Notes: generated by a model from the sequence alone, not told the origin. Shown: positions 1 to 9,772, counted from the first letter of the stretch. The stretch is DNA of 64,000 bases from Negativicutes bacterium (GCA_031292035.1 JARLHX010000423.1:184357-248356); one strand, 5' to 3'. A program made the numbers and translations.

Positions 1-3000
1 GCAGTGTCGGCAACATCAACCTGATCGCTGACAAGGGTACCTATACTGCTTCCGGGCAGGGGGTGGGCAAGGACCTCTACCGGGAAATCCTGGCGGAGAT
101 CGGCAGCGCCTTCAGCCACCTTTTCGGCGGCGGCGACGTCTCCCTGGACATCCACGCCGGAACGAGCAGCAAGACCGCCAACACTGCGGTGACGGTCAAC
201 GGCCAGGTGAATGCCGGCATCCAGCATATCCAGTTCTTGGACATTGCCAACGGAACATCCCTGGTTTACACCGACAACCCGGCTCAGGCGAACGAAATCG
301 TCGAAACTATCACTATCCAGACAGGCTCCACGGAAGACCCGGCCCATCCAGGGGATGCCAATTATTCCATTCCTACCTATTCGACGCTGAAGGTCCGGCG
401 CACCCCCGGCGTGACTTACAGCGTTGGCACGGAAAACCTCCACTCCGATCTCGTCACCCGGATTAACGCCCTGACAAGCCTCAAAGGACAGTTTAGCAGC
501 GACGGGAACACCCAGACCGCCCTGCAAGCTGAGATTGATTTCCTCCAGTCCCAACTGGCGGATATGTTCCCGGCAGGCTCGGATCAGAGCAAGGTGCTCG
601 CCACTGTCAGTGACGTGCCGCTCATCACCGTCAACAATGCTCTGGCTCGCAGCGGCAACATTAATATTGTCGCCGATTCGATGACCGGGTCGGGGTCGCT
701 GGACGCCCCCGGCGACGTCAAGATAAGCATTATCAACCGGGGCCAGGCTTTCCTCCGGACCAACCAGTTGATCATCCCGGAAGACGCCGGCGGCAACATT
801 TATTTTAACGGCGTCTCGGTCAGCAGCGCCGCTGGGATCACCTCGCGCAACGCTAGCTCCAGCGCCAAGTTTACCGGTGCGGTGACCGCGGCGGCAAGCA
901 GCCCGGTACCTGATATCACCGTCAAGAACACCTATGTTCCCAGCAGTGATGACGCCCTGGCGACCGACGTCGAGGTGGTCGGCAATATCAGCAACCTGCG
1001 GGGGTCGCTGAACATCAGCAGCAAGTCCGGCAGCGTCAATATCCAGTCAGCCGACCCGAGCAACCCCCTGACTGCTCCCAGCGTCGCCGCTGGCACCATC
1101 AACATTACCGCCGGGAAGAACTTTGTCTTCAATAGTCCTAACAGCTGGCTCAACGTCGGCGGCGATCCCCGTGCCATCTGGGGTGGCCTCCGTTATAGCA
1201 ACGGCACCATCGTCGGGGGGACTGCCGGCACGGCTGAAAATAATTATCAAACCCAGGTGACCGGAAGCGACTTCTCTTCTTCAAGCAGTTCCGTCGCCGC
1301 GGAAAGAGATGGTTCAGGCGTCATCGCCGCCGGCGGCAATATCTTCGTCAGTGCCCGCTATGTCAATGTCAACGGCACTCTCCAGAGCGGCTATCCGGAC
1401 TTTGACGCAACAATTACGAACTCTGCGGCGCTGACCAGCGAGATCGCGGGCTATCAGGCCGATTACAACGCCAAGGTGAAGGCGGGCCGGCCTCCTGCCG
1501 ATCCCGACTATCAGTTAAACAATACCTCCGGCAAAATCACTGCTTTTTATAATGCCCAAACCGGCAAAATCGAGCTGCAGCCGGTGCGGTCCCAGGGGGG
1601 CAGCATCCAGTTGGTGGGCGAGATACTGAACACCGGCGGCGGCCTTATCCAGGCCATGGATGGCTACAGCCACATCACCATAGCCAACACCTCCAATTAC
1701 GACGTGGTGGAAAAGGGGCTGGACACCGGCGGCAGTGGCATTTCCGGCAAGGTGACCATTACCGATTTTGCCAAACAGTATGTCGTCGGCAGCTACAGCG
1801 GACCGATTACTACCACCTACACGCGGGGGACGGACGGCAAGGTCCATGTCAAGCAAACGGCGGTGGTCAACGACGTGGCATACACCGTTTCCGCCGACGC
1901 TGCCACCACTTCGGCCCGCGGGGCGGAAGGGACTGTCGTCTACAGCCCGGACTCAGGTGAGAGGTTTATGTGGGTGACTGGTGAAACCGCGACAACCAAA
2001 CAATCCTGGGACAACACGGTAGTTACCGGCGGCTGGGGCTTTAAATGGTCGAGCGCCAACTATTACGCCGGAGATTATTCTTCATCTTCCGGCCCGGTCC
2101 ACCCGATTCTCAGCAACGGTTACGAGACCTTCACCCCCAGCGCAGCGCAGCGGTTGGCTATGGGGAGCCAGTCGAATGCCTACCAATTTACCGGGACGGC
2201 GGATAATACCTATTATGCCTCCTGGAACGAGCGGCACGACTGGAGCAGTGGTTTCCTGGGTTATTACAAGCACCACGAGAATATCCATTATGAAGTGAAT
2301 GGAGAGCAGATCACTAACGTCCACATGGTCAAGGGCGATTACAATATCCCGGTTAAATTCATCGGCTACGATACCGGTGCGGTCAGTGTGACCAGCAGCA
2401 AGGGCATCGTCCTGGCTGGAGCCATCACCAACGCCACCGGGACGACCACCCTTACCGCCGGGACCAATATCACCTCACTGACGAAAGACGCGGTGGTCAA
2501 CAGCCAGAATATCATCATGACAGCCGCTTCCGGCATCGGCAACGGCGGCGTCAGCACGACTGCGGCGGGATTTTCCCTGACCGGCACGACCGGTTCCCTT
2601 ACTGCTACCACCACGGCCGGGGACATCAAGCTCACCGGGATTTCGGGTGCGGTACGGATCAACAATATTTCCACCGGATCGGGCGGAAATGTCACCCTGA
2701 GCGCCGACGGCAACATTGTCCAGGCCGCGACCGGCAGCAGCGCGGTGATTACCGGCCATATTATCAGCCTCAATTCGGATAACGGCGGCATCGGCACCGG
2801 TACCTCCGGTACCGCCAGCCAGTACCTCAACGTCGCCGTGACGCCGACCAGCTCCTCAGACCTGACCGCCGGTCTCAGCGCCACCGCCCAGAATGACATC
2901 TATGTGCGCCAGCCTGGCGGCACCGCACTGACCAACAATTTCCCGCTGATTTCGCTTGTATCGACAGCCGGCAGCATCACCGTGGAGGCGGCAAACGGCA

Positions 3001-6000
3001 CTTTGGTCAATGCCAACCCCATCCAAAAGCCGGACACCCGCAGCCAGGCCCAATTGCTGGCTCTGTGGAACGACAACCAACTGCTGGCAGGCGGCGGGGC
3101 CGAGACCAGTCGCGACAATGCCCTTACTTCCTATCAGAACAGCATTGATCAGAAGTATCAGACGTACTGGCGGCAGACCCGGGGCCTGACAGCAGTGGCG
3201 GACACCGTGGGAACTGGTTATCATTTTGTGGCCGCAAACGCCTACGACCCGAACTACCTGGTGCCGCTCAGCACCCAAGAGATAACCCAGCTCAAAACCC
3301 TGAAGGGCTGGAATGACGCCCAGGTGGCCACTTACCAACAGCAACTTACCCAGTCGTTCGGCGCGGGAACCTATAGTTCGACTTACAGCTATGCCATTCC
3401 GACCACCGGCAGCAATGTCATCATCCAAAACGATCTCACGCAGGGCTACTCCTGGACTACCAACCAACTGCAGCCGGGCATCACCGGCACCTATTTCCGC
3501 CAGACCTCGAGCACCCAGACCGTTATCCCTGATCCCAACATCAAGGCGCTGAACGGCAATGTGACGCTGAAGGCTCTGAACGGCAGCATCGGCACCGACA
3601 CCACCCCGGTGGTCATCCAGGGGGCAGACCTGAGCAATCCGACCGCCGACCAGCGGCTGGCCCTGGCGGCAGCCGAAGCAGTCGATATTCAGCAAAACAA
3701 TAGCGCAACAAGCCCCTCAGTCACTGTGCTGCAGCGCCGGGCGATCAACGTCGAGACAGGCGCTACCGGCACTGTCTACGCTCAGGCACGGGACCACATC
3801 TACCTTGGCTCCCAGAACGACTTCAGGATCAAGACCGCTACCGCCAACGATTCCATCCGGCTGAAGGTGCAGGGAGGACTATACGATGTGGCCACCGGCA
3901 CCGCGGCGCTGATCGGCGGCGGCACCACCGGCGTCATCCTGGAGGCTGCGAATGCCGGTATCGGGAGTTCGACTAATCCGTTCCGGATGCAGCTGACAGC
4001 GGGTTCGCCGCTGACGGCCCGGGCCGGTGATGATATCTATATCAGCCAGGTGACCGGCAACCTCAGCGTGGCTTCGCTGTACACCCCAAGCACCCTTCAT
4101 ATCACGGCAGCTCAAAGCATTTTCGATGCCAGCGACCCTGCCAGCCCCACGACCATGATGGGGAACGGCATCTTCCTGACAGCCACCAGCGGCAGTATCG
4201 GCACCCTGGTCAACCCTCTCAAAGTGTCGTCAGGGCCGACGGCTGGAATGGAAATCAACGCTTCAGCCGCTGCAACGGGGCAGGACATCTATCTGTACAG
4301 CCCAGCGATGGTCGGCAGCACCGCCTTTCCCCATCTGAAGCTGGGGCAACTGACTGCCGGCGACGAGGTTAATATTAACACCCTTAGCGACATCGTCGAG
4401 GATGGTGGCAGCAAGGTTACGGCTAATACACTGACCACCCGGAGCGTGGGCGGGCAGACCCTGACTGCGGGGACCAACGCTATCGGCACCTTTAACGCCA
4501 ATAACAGCGGCGGCGGAAATATCGCCCTGACCGGGCCCGGAGCCTCTCAGCTCACGATTAGCGGCGCCGCGCAGGCCGCTGACGGCGACATCACAGTGAC
4601 CAATGCCGGCGCGATTGCTTTGACCGGAGGGGTTTCGACGTCGCTGGCTAGTACCGTCAATCTCCAGACCGGGGGTACTCTTACCGAGTCAGCCTCGGGC
4701 TGGCTAAACGGCGGCAACATCGTCACCCAGAGCGTCGGCGGCCAGACGCTGAATGGCGCCAACACCATAGTCAAATTTACCGCCACCAACACTGGCGGTG
4801 ACATCCAGTTGACCAATACCGCGGCGCCGCTGAATATCGCGGCAGTCACCCAGTCCGCAGGTGGTGACGTGACTGTCATCAACACCGGTGCAGTTAACGT
4901 CACCGGCGCGGTGAGTAGCACTGGCAATGTGGCCCTGACTTCGACCAACGCCGCAGTCAGCGAAAGCGGCAGCGGCCGGGTCGACGCGGCGAAACTCACC
5001 ACCAGCACCAAAGGCGGCCAGACCCTGAACGGCGCCAACACTGTCGCCATCTTCACCGCCACCAACAATACCAGCGGCGACATCAGCCTAACCAACACGG
5101 CGGCTCCGCTTTCTGTCAGCGACATCACCCAGTCAGGCGGCGACGTCACTGTCAGCAATACCGGAGCGATTAACGTGACGGGAACGCTGAGAAACACCGC
5201 CGGGACGGTGACACTGAACTCGGCCGCCACAATTACCGAAACAGGCAGCGGGCTGGCCAATGTCGCCACCCTCAATACTACCAGCTCCGGCGGGCAGACC
5301 CTGAACGGCGCCAATACCATCGGCACCTTCAACGCCACCAACTTGGGCGGCGATACAGCGTTGACCAATACGGCGGCCACTTTGACGCTGGGCAGCGTCA
5401 ACCAGGACGCCGGTGTGATCACAGTCAATAATACCGGTGACATCAGCGTCCAGCGCGTGGCGGTTGCGCCAGGATCGGTCCGGCTGAACGCCAGCGGCGG
5501 CATTTTCAACGGCCTGGGAACGTCCCAGAGCAATATCGATGCCGCCGACATCCAGCTGACGACCGTAGGCAAGGGGATCGGCGGGGCGGATGCACTTCCG
5601 ACGGTCAATTATCTCAATGTCAACTCCGGCACCGGCGGCATGGTGACCGCTGACACCGGCACCCACGCCATCTATGTCGACGCTGTCGAGGGCGATCTGG
5701 ATCTTACAGTATTATCAGGCAATCCGATCTTCGCCCGGGGCAAGGTCAATATCGGCATCGCCCGTCCTACCGGCAATCTGGTGATCGACTCGGTGATCAG
5801 CCGGGAGGGCTCTATCAAGCTAAAGGCAACGACAGGGCAGCTTACGGCAAATACCCTGTTCGCGCCGCACGGCATCACTGCCCAATCATTTGACAATATG
5901 ACCATCGGCACAGCCGATTCGATTGATCAGTCTTTCACTGCCAGCAAGGCGGGCGCGACCCTTAGCATTGGTACAACCACCGTCAGCAGCAGCGGGCAGT

Positions 6001-6626
6001 ACTTTGCCGATAACATCCTGCTGCCGAATGTTGTCCATGACGGGTCAACAAACTTCTCTTTCACCCTGGCTGGCGGCGATACTTTCAGAAGGGCCAGTGG
6101 GTTGAGCTTTACCGCCTCCTCGACTACGGACGGAACATTTGAAGGAGTGGCAGCCGATACTGCCACCATACAGGTTATTGATCACCTGAAAATGCGTCTA
6201 AACAACCTTGATATCGGTACCCGGGCGACGATCAGCAACAATTCGTCTGTCGTAACCACCGACAAGTTCGCCCGCGGCTTGCTGCCGGTCGACGTCCAGC
6301 TCTATCCCGATAAGATATCCTGGCTGGATTTCCTTGGCCCAAAAACCATCAACACCGACGCTAAAGTCGTCAATTTCCGTGACGGCTACAATGTCAATAA
6401 TCAGCCGGCAGGCGTTAGTCTGGTGGTTCTCGCCGGTAATTTGGCAGCAGTGGCCGGTCAGCCGACAAATCAGCCAGGCGGTGGGCCTGAGCTGACAGGC
6501 GGAGTGGGGCCGGTAGGCGGGTCATTGGTCAACACCCAGAGCCTGAATCCTCCTTCTTCGCAGGGCAACTTAGGCATAACAACCACCCGGTCTGGCGACG
6601 GACAAGAACAATTCGTCATTCAATAA
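1..6626 (+). CDS. Two-partner secretion exoprotein (TpsA, filamentous haemagglutinin-like), C-terminal part, 5' end outside window
   Basis: The frame is open from the left edge (first whole codon at position 3) for about 2207 codons to TAA at 6624-6626, so the gene starts upstream; the GTG at 63 is not a credible start. The product is low-complexity, rich in Gly, Ser, Thr, Ala and Asn, with no Cys-rich or enzymatic region. Its short alternating hydrophobic stretches (GNINLIA, GDVTVSNTG, GDIQLTNT) are typical of the beta-helix of filamentous haemagglutinins. Four homologous units of about 92-96 residues lie near the C-terminus. The N-terminal signal peptide and TPS recognition domain are off the window. 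The TpsB transporter gene follows 35 nt downstream, which supports a secreted adhesin. No toxin domain of the CdiA type is visible at the C-terminus. The exact ligand cannot be told. Confidence 0.88.
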   Translation, partial: SVGNINLIADKGTYTASGQGVGKDLYREILAEIGSAFSHLFGGGDVSLDIHAGTSSKTANTAVTVNGQVNAGIQHIQFLDIANGTSLVYTDNPAQANEIVETITIQTGSTEDPAHPGDANYSIPTYSTLKVRRTPGVTYSVGTENLHSDLVTRINALTSLKGQFSSDGNTQTALQAEIDFLQSQLADMFPAGSDQSKVLATVSDVPLITVNNALARSGNINIVADSMTGSGSLDAPGDVKISIINRGQAFLRTNQLIIPEDAGGNIYFNGVSVSSAAGITSRNASSSAKFTGAVTAAASSPVPDITVKNTYVPSSDDALATDVEVVGNISNLRGSLNISSKSGSVNIQSADPSNPLTAPSVAAGTINITAGKNFVFNSPNSWLNVGGDPRAIWGGLRYSNGTIVGGTAGTAENNYQTQVTGSDFSSSSSSVAAERDGSGVIAAGGNIFVSARYVNVNGTLQSGYPDFDATITNSAALTSEIAGYQADYNAKVKAGRPPADPDYQLNNTSGKITAFYNAQTGKIELQPVRSQGGSIQLVGEILNTGGGLIQAMDGYSHITIANTSNYDVVEKGLDTGGSGISGKVTITDFAKQYVVGSYSGPITTTYTRGTDGKVHVKQTAVVNDVAYTVSADAATTSARGAEGTVVYSPDSGERFMWVTGETATTKQSWDNTVVTGGWGFKWSSANYYAGDYSSSSGPVHPILSNGYETFTPSAAQRLAMGSQSNAYQFTGTADNTYYASWNERHDWSSGFLGYYKHHENIHYEVNGEQITNVHMVKGDYNIPVKFIGYDTGAVSVTSSKGIVLAGAITNATGTTTLTAGTNITSLTKDAVVNSQNIIMTAASGIGNGGVSTTAAGFSLTGTTGSLTATTTAGDIKLTGISGAVRINNISTGSGGNVTLSADGNIVQAATGSSAVITGHIISLNSDNGGIGTGTSGTASQYLNVAVTPTSSSDLTAGLSATAQNDIYVRQPGGTALTNNFPLISLVSTAGSITVEAANGTLVNANPIQKPDTRSQAQLLALWNDNQLLAGGGAETSRDNALTSYQNSIDQKYQTYWRQTRGLTAVADTVGTGYHFVAANAYDPNYLVPLSTQEITQLKTLKGWNDAQVATYQQQLTQSFGAGTYSSTYSYAIPTTGSNVIIQNDLTQGYSWTTNQLQPGITGTYFRQTSSTQTVIPDPNIKALNGNVTLKALNGSIGTDTTPVVIQGADLSNPTADQRLALAAAEAVDIQQNNSATSPSVTVLQRRAINVETGATGTVYAQARDHIYLGSQNDFRIKTATANDSIRLKVQGGLYDVATGTAALIGGGTTGVILEAANAGIGSSTNPFRMQLTAGSPLTARAGDDIYISQVTGNLSVASLYTPSTLHITAAQSIFDASDPASPTTMMGNGIFLTATSGSIGTLVNPLKVSSGPTAGMEINASAAATGQDIYLYSPAMVGSTAFPHLKLGQLTAGDEVNINTLSDIVEDGGSKVTANTLTTRSVGGQTLTAGTNAIGTFNANNSGGGNIALTGPGASQLTISGAAQAADGDITVTNAGAIALTGGVSTSLASTVNLQTGGTLTESASGWLNGGNIVTQSVGGQTLNGANTIVKFTATNTGGDIQLTNTAAPLNIAAVTQSAGGDVTVINTGAVNVTGAVSSTGNVALTSTNAAVSESGSGRVDAAKLTTSTKGGQTLNGANTVAIFTATNNTSGDISLTNTAAPLSVSDITQSGGDVTVSNTGAINVTGTLRNTAGTVTLNSAATITETGSGLANVATLNTTSSGGQTLNGANTIGTFNATNLGGDTALTNTAATLTLGSVNQDAGVITVNNTGDISVQRVAVAPGSVRLNASGGIFNGLGTSQSNIDAADIQLTTVGKGIGGADALPTVNYLNVNSGTGGMVTADTGTHAIYVDAVEGDLDLTVLSGNPIFARGKVNIGIARPTGNLVIDSVISREGSIKLKATTGQLTANTLFAPHGITAQSFDNMTIGTADSIDQSFTASKAGATLSIGTTTVSSSGQYFADNILLPNVVHDGSTNFSFTLAGGDTFRRASGLSFTASSTTDGTFEGVAADTATIQVIDHLKMRLNNLDIGTRATISNNSSVVTTDKFARGLLPVDVQLYPDKISWLDFLGPKTINTDAKVVNFRDGYNVNNQPAGVSLVVLAGNLAAVAGQPTNQPGGGPELTGGVGPVGGSLVNTQSLNPPSSQGNLGITTTRSGDGQEQFVIQ
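4449..5460 (+). repeat. Four tandem repeats of about 276-288 bp inside the TpsA gene
   Basis: The peptide GGQTL[NT] recurs with its first glycine codon at 4449, 4737, 5013 and 5289, giving periods of 288, 276 and 276 bp (96, 92 and 92 codons). Each unit continues with a variant of ANTI..F.ATN..GDI.LTNTAA and ends in a GDVTV.NTGA.NVTG segment; the last copy is the most degenerate. The periods keep the frame, so copies can be gained or lost without breaking the gene. These are protein-coding repeats, not CRISPR. Confidence 0.85.
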
Positions 6627-6661
6627 GCAGGACAAATACTTTGCAGTGAGGTTTTGCGCAG

Positions 6662-8296
6662 ATGGCTTACAAAGCGGCAATATTCATTCTCGTTATCCTG
6701 ATCCAAACGGCCCTGGGCTGTATAGCCGCCGAGGTCACCGATCCAGGTGCCGTGTTGAGGCAGTCGGTGGAAAACAATGATTTTCTCCGCCTCAAGAAGG
6801 AATCACAGGAAAAGAAAGTGGCACAACCGAACGTCGAAGACAATACGGAAAACCCTCAAGGGGTACCTGCCAAGGGGGCGCTGGTAAAGATTTTTGTACG
6901 ACAAATTGTCGTTGATTCTTCGAAAATCCTTACCGCCGAAGAAATCAGGGCGGTGGCTGCAAAGTATGAAAATCGCGACGTAACCATTCAGGAACTATAC
7001 GCTTTGGTTCAGGAGCTTAATGACCTCTATGCAAAGAAAAAGATGATCACTGCAAAGGCGATTTTGCCGCCGCAGAAAGTGGAGCAAGGCATCGTCCGGA
7101 TCCAGCTGGTGGAAAGTAATTTGGGCAAGGTCCTGGTGGAAGGAAATAAAAACACGAATAGATCATTTTATACAAACCGGGTGTCGCTTCGAGAGGGCGA
7201 GTTTATCCGCCTCGATACCCTGGATAGGGATATCGCCTATTTCAACCGTACCAACGACGTTCAAATGCGCGCCGAATTGCGGCCGGGAACGGTCTCGGGG
7301 ACGACAGATATCATTTTAAAGGCAGATGAGCCGGCTAATATCGGAGCGACGCTGTTCGCCGACAATGCCGGCCGCAAGGAGACTGGGTTGTACCGCTATG
7401 GGCTGATGCTAGAAAGCAAAAGTCTGTTTGGTTTCCGGGACGCTTTCGCGTTTACCCCGATTTGGACGACAGGCACGACGGCATGGTCGGCATCCTACAA
7501 TTTTCCGATCAATCGGTGGGGGACCCGCCTGGGGTTCGGATATGATAAAAATCAGACCAGCATTATTTCCGGACCGTTCGAAAGCCTGGATGTCAAAAGC
7601 CGCCTTTCGGACCGGAGTATTACCTTGAGTCACCCTATGGTTGTAAAAGCCGATCACAAGTTTGATCTTTTCTCCGAAATGCACGAGAAGAAATCAGGGA
7701 ACGATTTCTTTGGAGTTAACCTGATTGCCAATGCCGTAAAAACGACAGTCCTGGGCGCGACCTTCCAAACGACTGATGACGAGGGTTTCTGGTACAGCCG
7801 TTACGACACCACCCGGGGCAGCGTCGATGCCGCCAATTTATTTGTAAAATACAATCTTTCGTTGGTGCGCCAACAAAAAATGACTGCCGACAGATACTTT
7901 ACCTTCCGCCTGGCCGGGCAATACAGAGGTGCAGGCCATTCGTTTCCATCTTCCGAACAGTTTTCGGTCGGCGGGATGTCCACGGTGCGTGGCTTCACCG
8001 AAGGCGCTCTGGCTGGCGACCAGGGTTACTTTACCAGCCTGGAGTGGAATTTCCCCTTGGAGTTCTCCGATAAAGTCAGAGGAATCGCATTTATTGACAA
8101 CGGCGGAGCTTTTCCGTATCGCGGCAGCGGCGGATCGAGTACCCATCGTGATTATTTGACCAGTGTTGGAGTCGGGGCGATCATTAACCTTTCCAAGTAT
8201 TCTTCCACCAAGATCACTATTGGGAATCCCATCGACCCGCCTGGTGGACAGAAGCATATCATGGTTCATTTTTTCATTCAGTCGGTATTGCTTTAG
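6662..8296 (+). CDS. TpsB outer-membrane transporter of the ShlB/FhaC/HecB family
   Basis: A 544-residue Omp85-superfamily protein that would secrete the upstream TpsA across the outer membrane. Residues 1-23 form a signal peptide (hydrophobic run ending CIAAEV). Residues about 74-152 fit the first POTRA domain (VKIFVRQIVV, then a helix with VQELNDLYAKKKMITAKA) and about 153-212 a second. The rest is a beta-barrel with alternating aromatic strands. GGMSTVRGF near residue 440 is the conserved VRG[FY] motif of the family, and the protein ends in a hydrophobic strand (FFIQSVLL) as expected for barrel insertion. Length matches the family. The ATG at 6662 is 35 nt after tpsA, so the two are probably co-transcribed. 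Two-partner systems of this kind occur in Negativicutes, which have an outer membrane. Confidence 0.92.
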   Translation: MAYKAAIFILVILIQTALGCIAAEVTDPGAVLRQSVENNDFLRLKKESQEKKVAQPNVEDNTENPQGVPAKGALVKIFVRQIVVDSSKILTAEEIRAVAAKYENRDVTIQELYALVQELNDLYAKKKMITAKAILPPQKVEQGIVRIQLVESNLGKVLVEGNKNTNRSFYTNRVSLREGEFIRLDTLDRDIAYFNRTNDVQMRAELRPGTVSGTTDIILKADEPANIGATLFADNAGRKETGLYRYGLMLESKSLFGFRDAFAFTPIWTTGTTAWSASYNFPINRWGTRLGFGYDKNQTSIISGPFESLDVKSRLSDRSITLSHPMVVKADHKFDLFSEMHEKKSGNDFFGVNLIANAVKTTVLGATFQTTDDEGFWYSRYDTTRGSVDAANLFVKYNLSLVRQQKMTADRYFTFRLAGQYRGAGHSFPSSEQFSVGGMSTVRGFTEGALAGDQGYFTSLEWNFPLEFSDKVRGIAFIDNGGAFPYRGSGGSSTHRDYLTSVGVGAIINLSKYSSTKITIGNPIDPPGGQKHIMVHFFIQSVLL

Positions 8297-8367
8297 GCAT
8301 CTCAGCCTAGTGTAATCATAGTATTTACGGTAAGTATGTCATGAAGCAGTTATAAGGAGGATGGAAA

Positions 8368-8625
8368 ATGAACAATGAAGAAATCTTCGTGGACCAAATC
8401 AGTAATATCTATGTCAACGGTAATATGGTGCGGATCGATTTTGTCTGTCTGAATCCCGCGACGCGGGACCAATCTGGTCAGCCGTTGTACTCCCCCCGGC
8501 TTCGCCTTATCATCCCGATGGAGGGCTTTACCAACGGTCTGTCGCTGCAAGAGAATATTCTTGCCCAGTTGGTGGAGAATGGTGTGCTGAAACAGCCGCC
8601 GTCGCCTCCGGTGGAGAGTGAATAA
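8368..8625 (+). CDS. Small unrecognised protein downstream of tpsB (85 aa)
   Basis: A strong ribosome-binding site (AAGGAGG at about 8355) precedes ATG 8368. I do not recognise the family. The protein has no signal peptide or membrane segment; it looks like a small beta-rich domain (INS-like strands around YVNGNMVRIDF and RLRLIIPM) followed by a helix (LQENILAQLVENGVL) and an acidic Pro-rich tail. It lies 71 nt after the TpsB gene on the same strand with no terminator between, so it may be part of the adhesin operon. A role in adhesin expression or secretion is only a guess from position. Confidence 0.7.
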   Translation: MNNEEIFVDQISNIYVNGNMVRIDFVCLNPATRDQSGQPLYSPRLRLIIPMEGFTNGLSLQENILAQLVENGVLKQPPSPPVESE

Positions 8626-8677
8626 AGAAAATAGCGAATCTATCCAAGTTGTCAATTTCATGGGCGGCGTGATGTAA
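8618..8677 (+). CDS. Possible micro-ORF of 19 codons carrying the VVNFMGG peptide
   Basis: GTG 8618 overlaps the stop of the 85-aa gene and opens a 19-codon frame ending TAA 8675-8677; the product ends VVNFMGGVM. A GTGGAG purine stretch just upstream could act as a ribosome-binding site. The last 29 nt recur at about 13086-13114 with only four transitions, which change V to I, V to M and one silent site, so the peptide rather than the DNA seems conserved. It is too short to prove as a gene. Confidence 0.35.
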   Translation: MNKENSESIQVVNFMGGVM

Positions 8678-8729
8678 CAGTCGCAAAACTCTTGAATTTC
8701 AACAGTCCTGCCATATAAATAATTTCTTA

Positions 8730-8775
8730 AGAGAGGGTTTTCATCAATTACTGATGAAGAGACCTCTCTTTTTGT
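8730..8775 (+). terminator. Intrinsic terminator of the tpsA-tpsB unit
   Basis: AGAGAGG (8730-8736) pairs with CCTCTCT (8763-8769), enclosing a second hairpin TTCATCA/TGATGAA, and is followed by a T-run. It closes the adhesin operon before the gntR region. Confidence 0.8.
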
Positions 8776-8892
8776 TTTCGGTGCTTATTGGCAAGTTAGT
8801 TTGCTTGTTTTTTCGTGTAAAACAAAATTTCCCAAGATACGATGCATTTGACATCCTTCGGGGCGTGGTATATATTTTCATTGTGCAGCAAT

Positions 8893-8905
8893 ATTGTCAA
8901 ACAAT
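8893..8905. promoter_or_regulatory. Candidate GntR operator ATTGT-N3-ACAAT upstream of gntR
   Basis: A perfect inverted repeat ATTGT-CAA-ACAAT lies about 50 nt before the gntR start. The same 5-3-5 palindrome occurs at 9777-9789 before the GalB-like gene. The pattern fits the TNGTNNNACNA core known for FadR-subfamily GntR regulators. The neighbouring CAAAC-AATTA-GTTTG (8898-8912) overlaps it and may extend the site. Confidence 0.55.
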
Positions 8906-8956
8906 TAGTTTGGCTCCTGAGATGTAGTATATATCCCTGGGAGGGTTGGAGGTATA

Positions 8957-9598
8957 ATGAGCAAACAAACCGATATCGCTTATCAATATATTAAACGAAA
9001 CATCTTAGATGGCACGCTAAAACCATCGCAGAAACTGATTGAAATGCAAATGGCTGAAATCATCGGAGTAAGCAGAAATACAATTAAAAAAGCGCTTTTG
9101 AAACTGGAGCAGGAGAATCTGGTGAAAATAGAAGACAACAAAGGCGCTACAATCAAATCCTTTACATTGGAAGAAGTTCTAAACTATCTTGAAATTCGCG
9201 AAGTGTTAGAGGGCTTGGTCGCCAGAGGTGCCGCTAAAAACATCAAGAATCTTGGTTTGAAGAAGTTGAAAAATATTTTGCTGCAAATGGAAGTGCATTT
9301 GAGTAAAAACGAATTTGACAGCTATTCAATGCTGAATAAAGAGTTTCATGAAGTCATTTATCAATCGGCAAAAAATACGCAGGCAGTCGAATTGATTACA
9401 ATGATCCGAACGCAGCTGATTCGCTATCATTTCCGCACGATTCTGATTCCGGGAAGAAGGCAAGATTCTTTTGCCGAGCACACGCAAATTTATGAAGCTT
9501 TACTGGAGCATGATGAGAAAAAGGCGGAAGAGGCTGTAAAAAAACATGTTGTCGGAGTGCGGCAAACCATTGAAAACAATTATCAATATCTAACCTGA
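8957..9598 (+). CDS. GntR-family transcriptional regulator (FadR subfamily, FCD domain)
   Basis: A 213-residue regulator. Residues about 5-72 form the GntR winged helix (IAYQYIKRNILDGTLKPSQ, then QMAEIIGVSRNTIKKALLKL), and about 80-205 the all-helical FCD effector domain, with the family's conserved Asp/His-type residues seen as EFHEVIYQSA and the later REDSFAEH-like stretch (RRQDSFAEHTQIYEALL). FCD domains usually bind small carboxylates through a metal, which suits the neighbouring carboxylate genes. The start ATG 8957 has GGGAGG about 10 nt upstream. Base composition is more AT-rich than the flanking genes, which may hint at a different origin. It probably regulates itself and the following cluster through the shared palindrome. 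Confidence 0.88.
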   Translation: MSKQTDIAYQYIKRNILDGTLKPSQKLIEMQMAEIIGVSRNTIKKALLKLEQENLVKIEDNKGATIKSFTLEEVLNYLEIREVLEGLVARGAAKNIKNLGLKKLKNILLQMEVHLSKNEFDSYSMLNKEFHEVIYQSAKNTQAVELITMIRTQLIRYHFRTILIPGRRQDSFAEHTQIYEALLEHDEKKAEEAVKKHVVGVRQTIENNYQYLT

Positions 9599-9620
9599 AA
9601 ATAATCGTTGCAAATCGTGT

Positions 9621-9655
9621 AATCTCCTAAACTAAGGGTTAGGAGATTTTTTGTT
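9621..9655 (+). terminator. Intrinsic terminator after gntR
   Basis: AATCTCCTAA (9621-9630) pairs with TTAGGAGATT (9639-9648), followed by a run of T. It separates gntR from the catabolic genes, which then need their own promoter. Confidence 0.85.
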
Positions 9656-9731
9656 GCTTTGGTGTATTCTTCCCTATTTCTAATGATAAAGCCAATGTAA
9701 AAATGAAGACGTTACAAGAAGCCAATAGTAG

Positions 9732-9760
9732 TTGACACTAAAAAGAAAGTAGTGTAAATT
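9732..9760 (+). promoter_or_regulatory. Promoter of the GalB-like/DASS cluster with internal inverted repeat
   Basis: TTGACA (9732-9737), a 17-nt spacer and TAAATT (9755-9760). An inverted repeat ACACTA (9735-9740)/TAGTGT (9750-9755) spans the spacer and overlaps both boxes, so a bound protein could block RNA polymerase. Confidence 0.65.
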
Positions 9761-9772
9761 TAGGATGAAAAA

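Noticed and set aside
4449..5460. CRISPR-like periodicity
   Set aside because: Repeat units are long, diverged and in frame within a protein-coding gene; no short identical repeats with unique spacers.
4547..5608. 353-codon minus-strand open frame inside tpsA
   Set aside because: Product is a periodic Val/Pro/Ser string produced by the repeats of the adhesin gene on the other strand.
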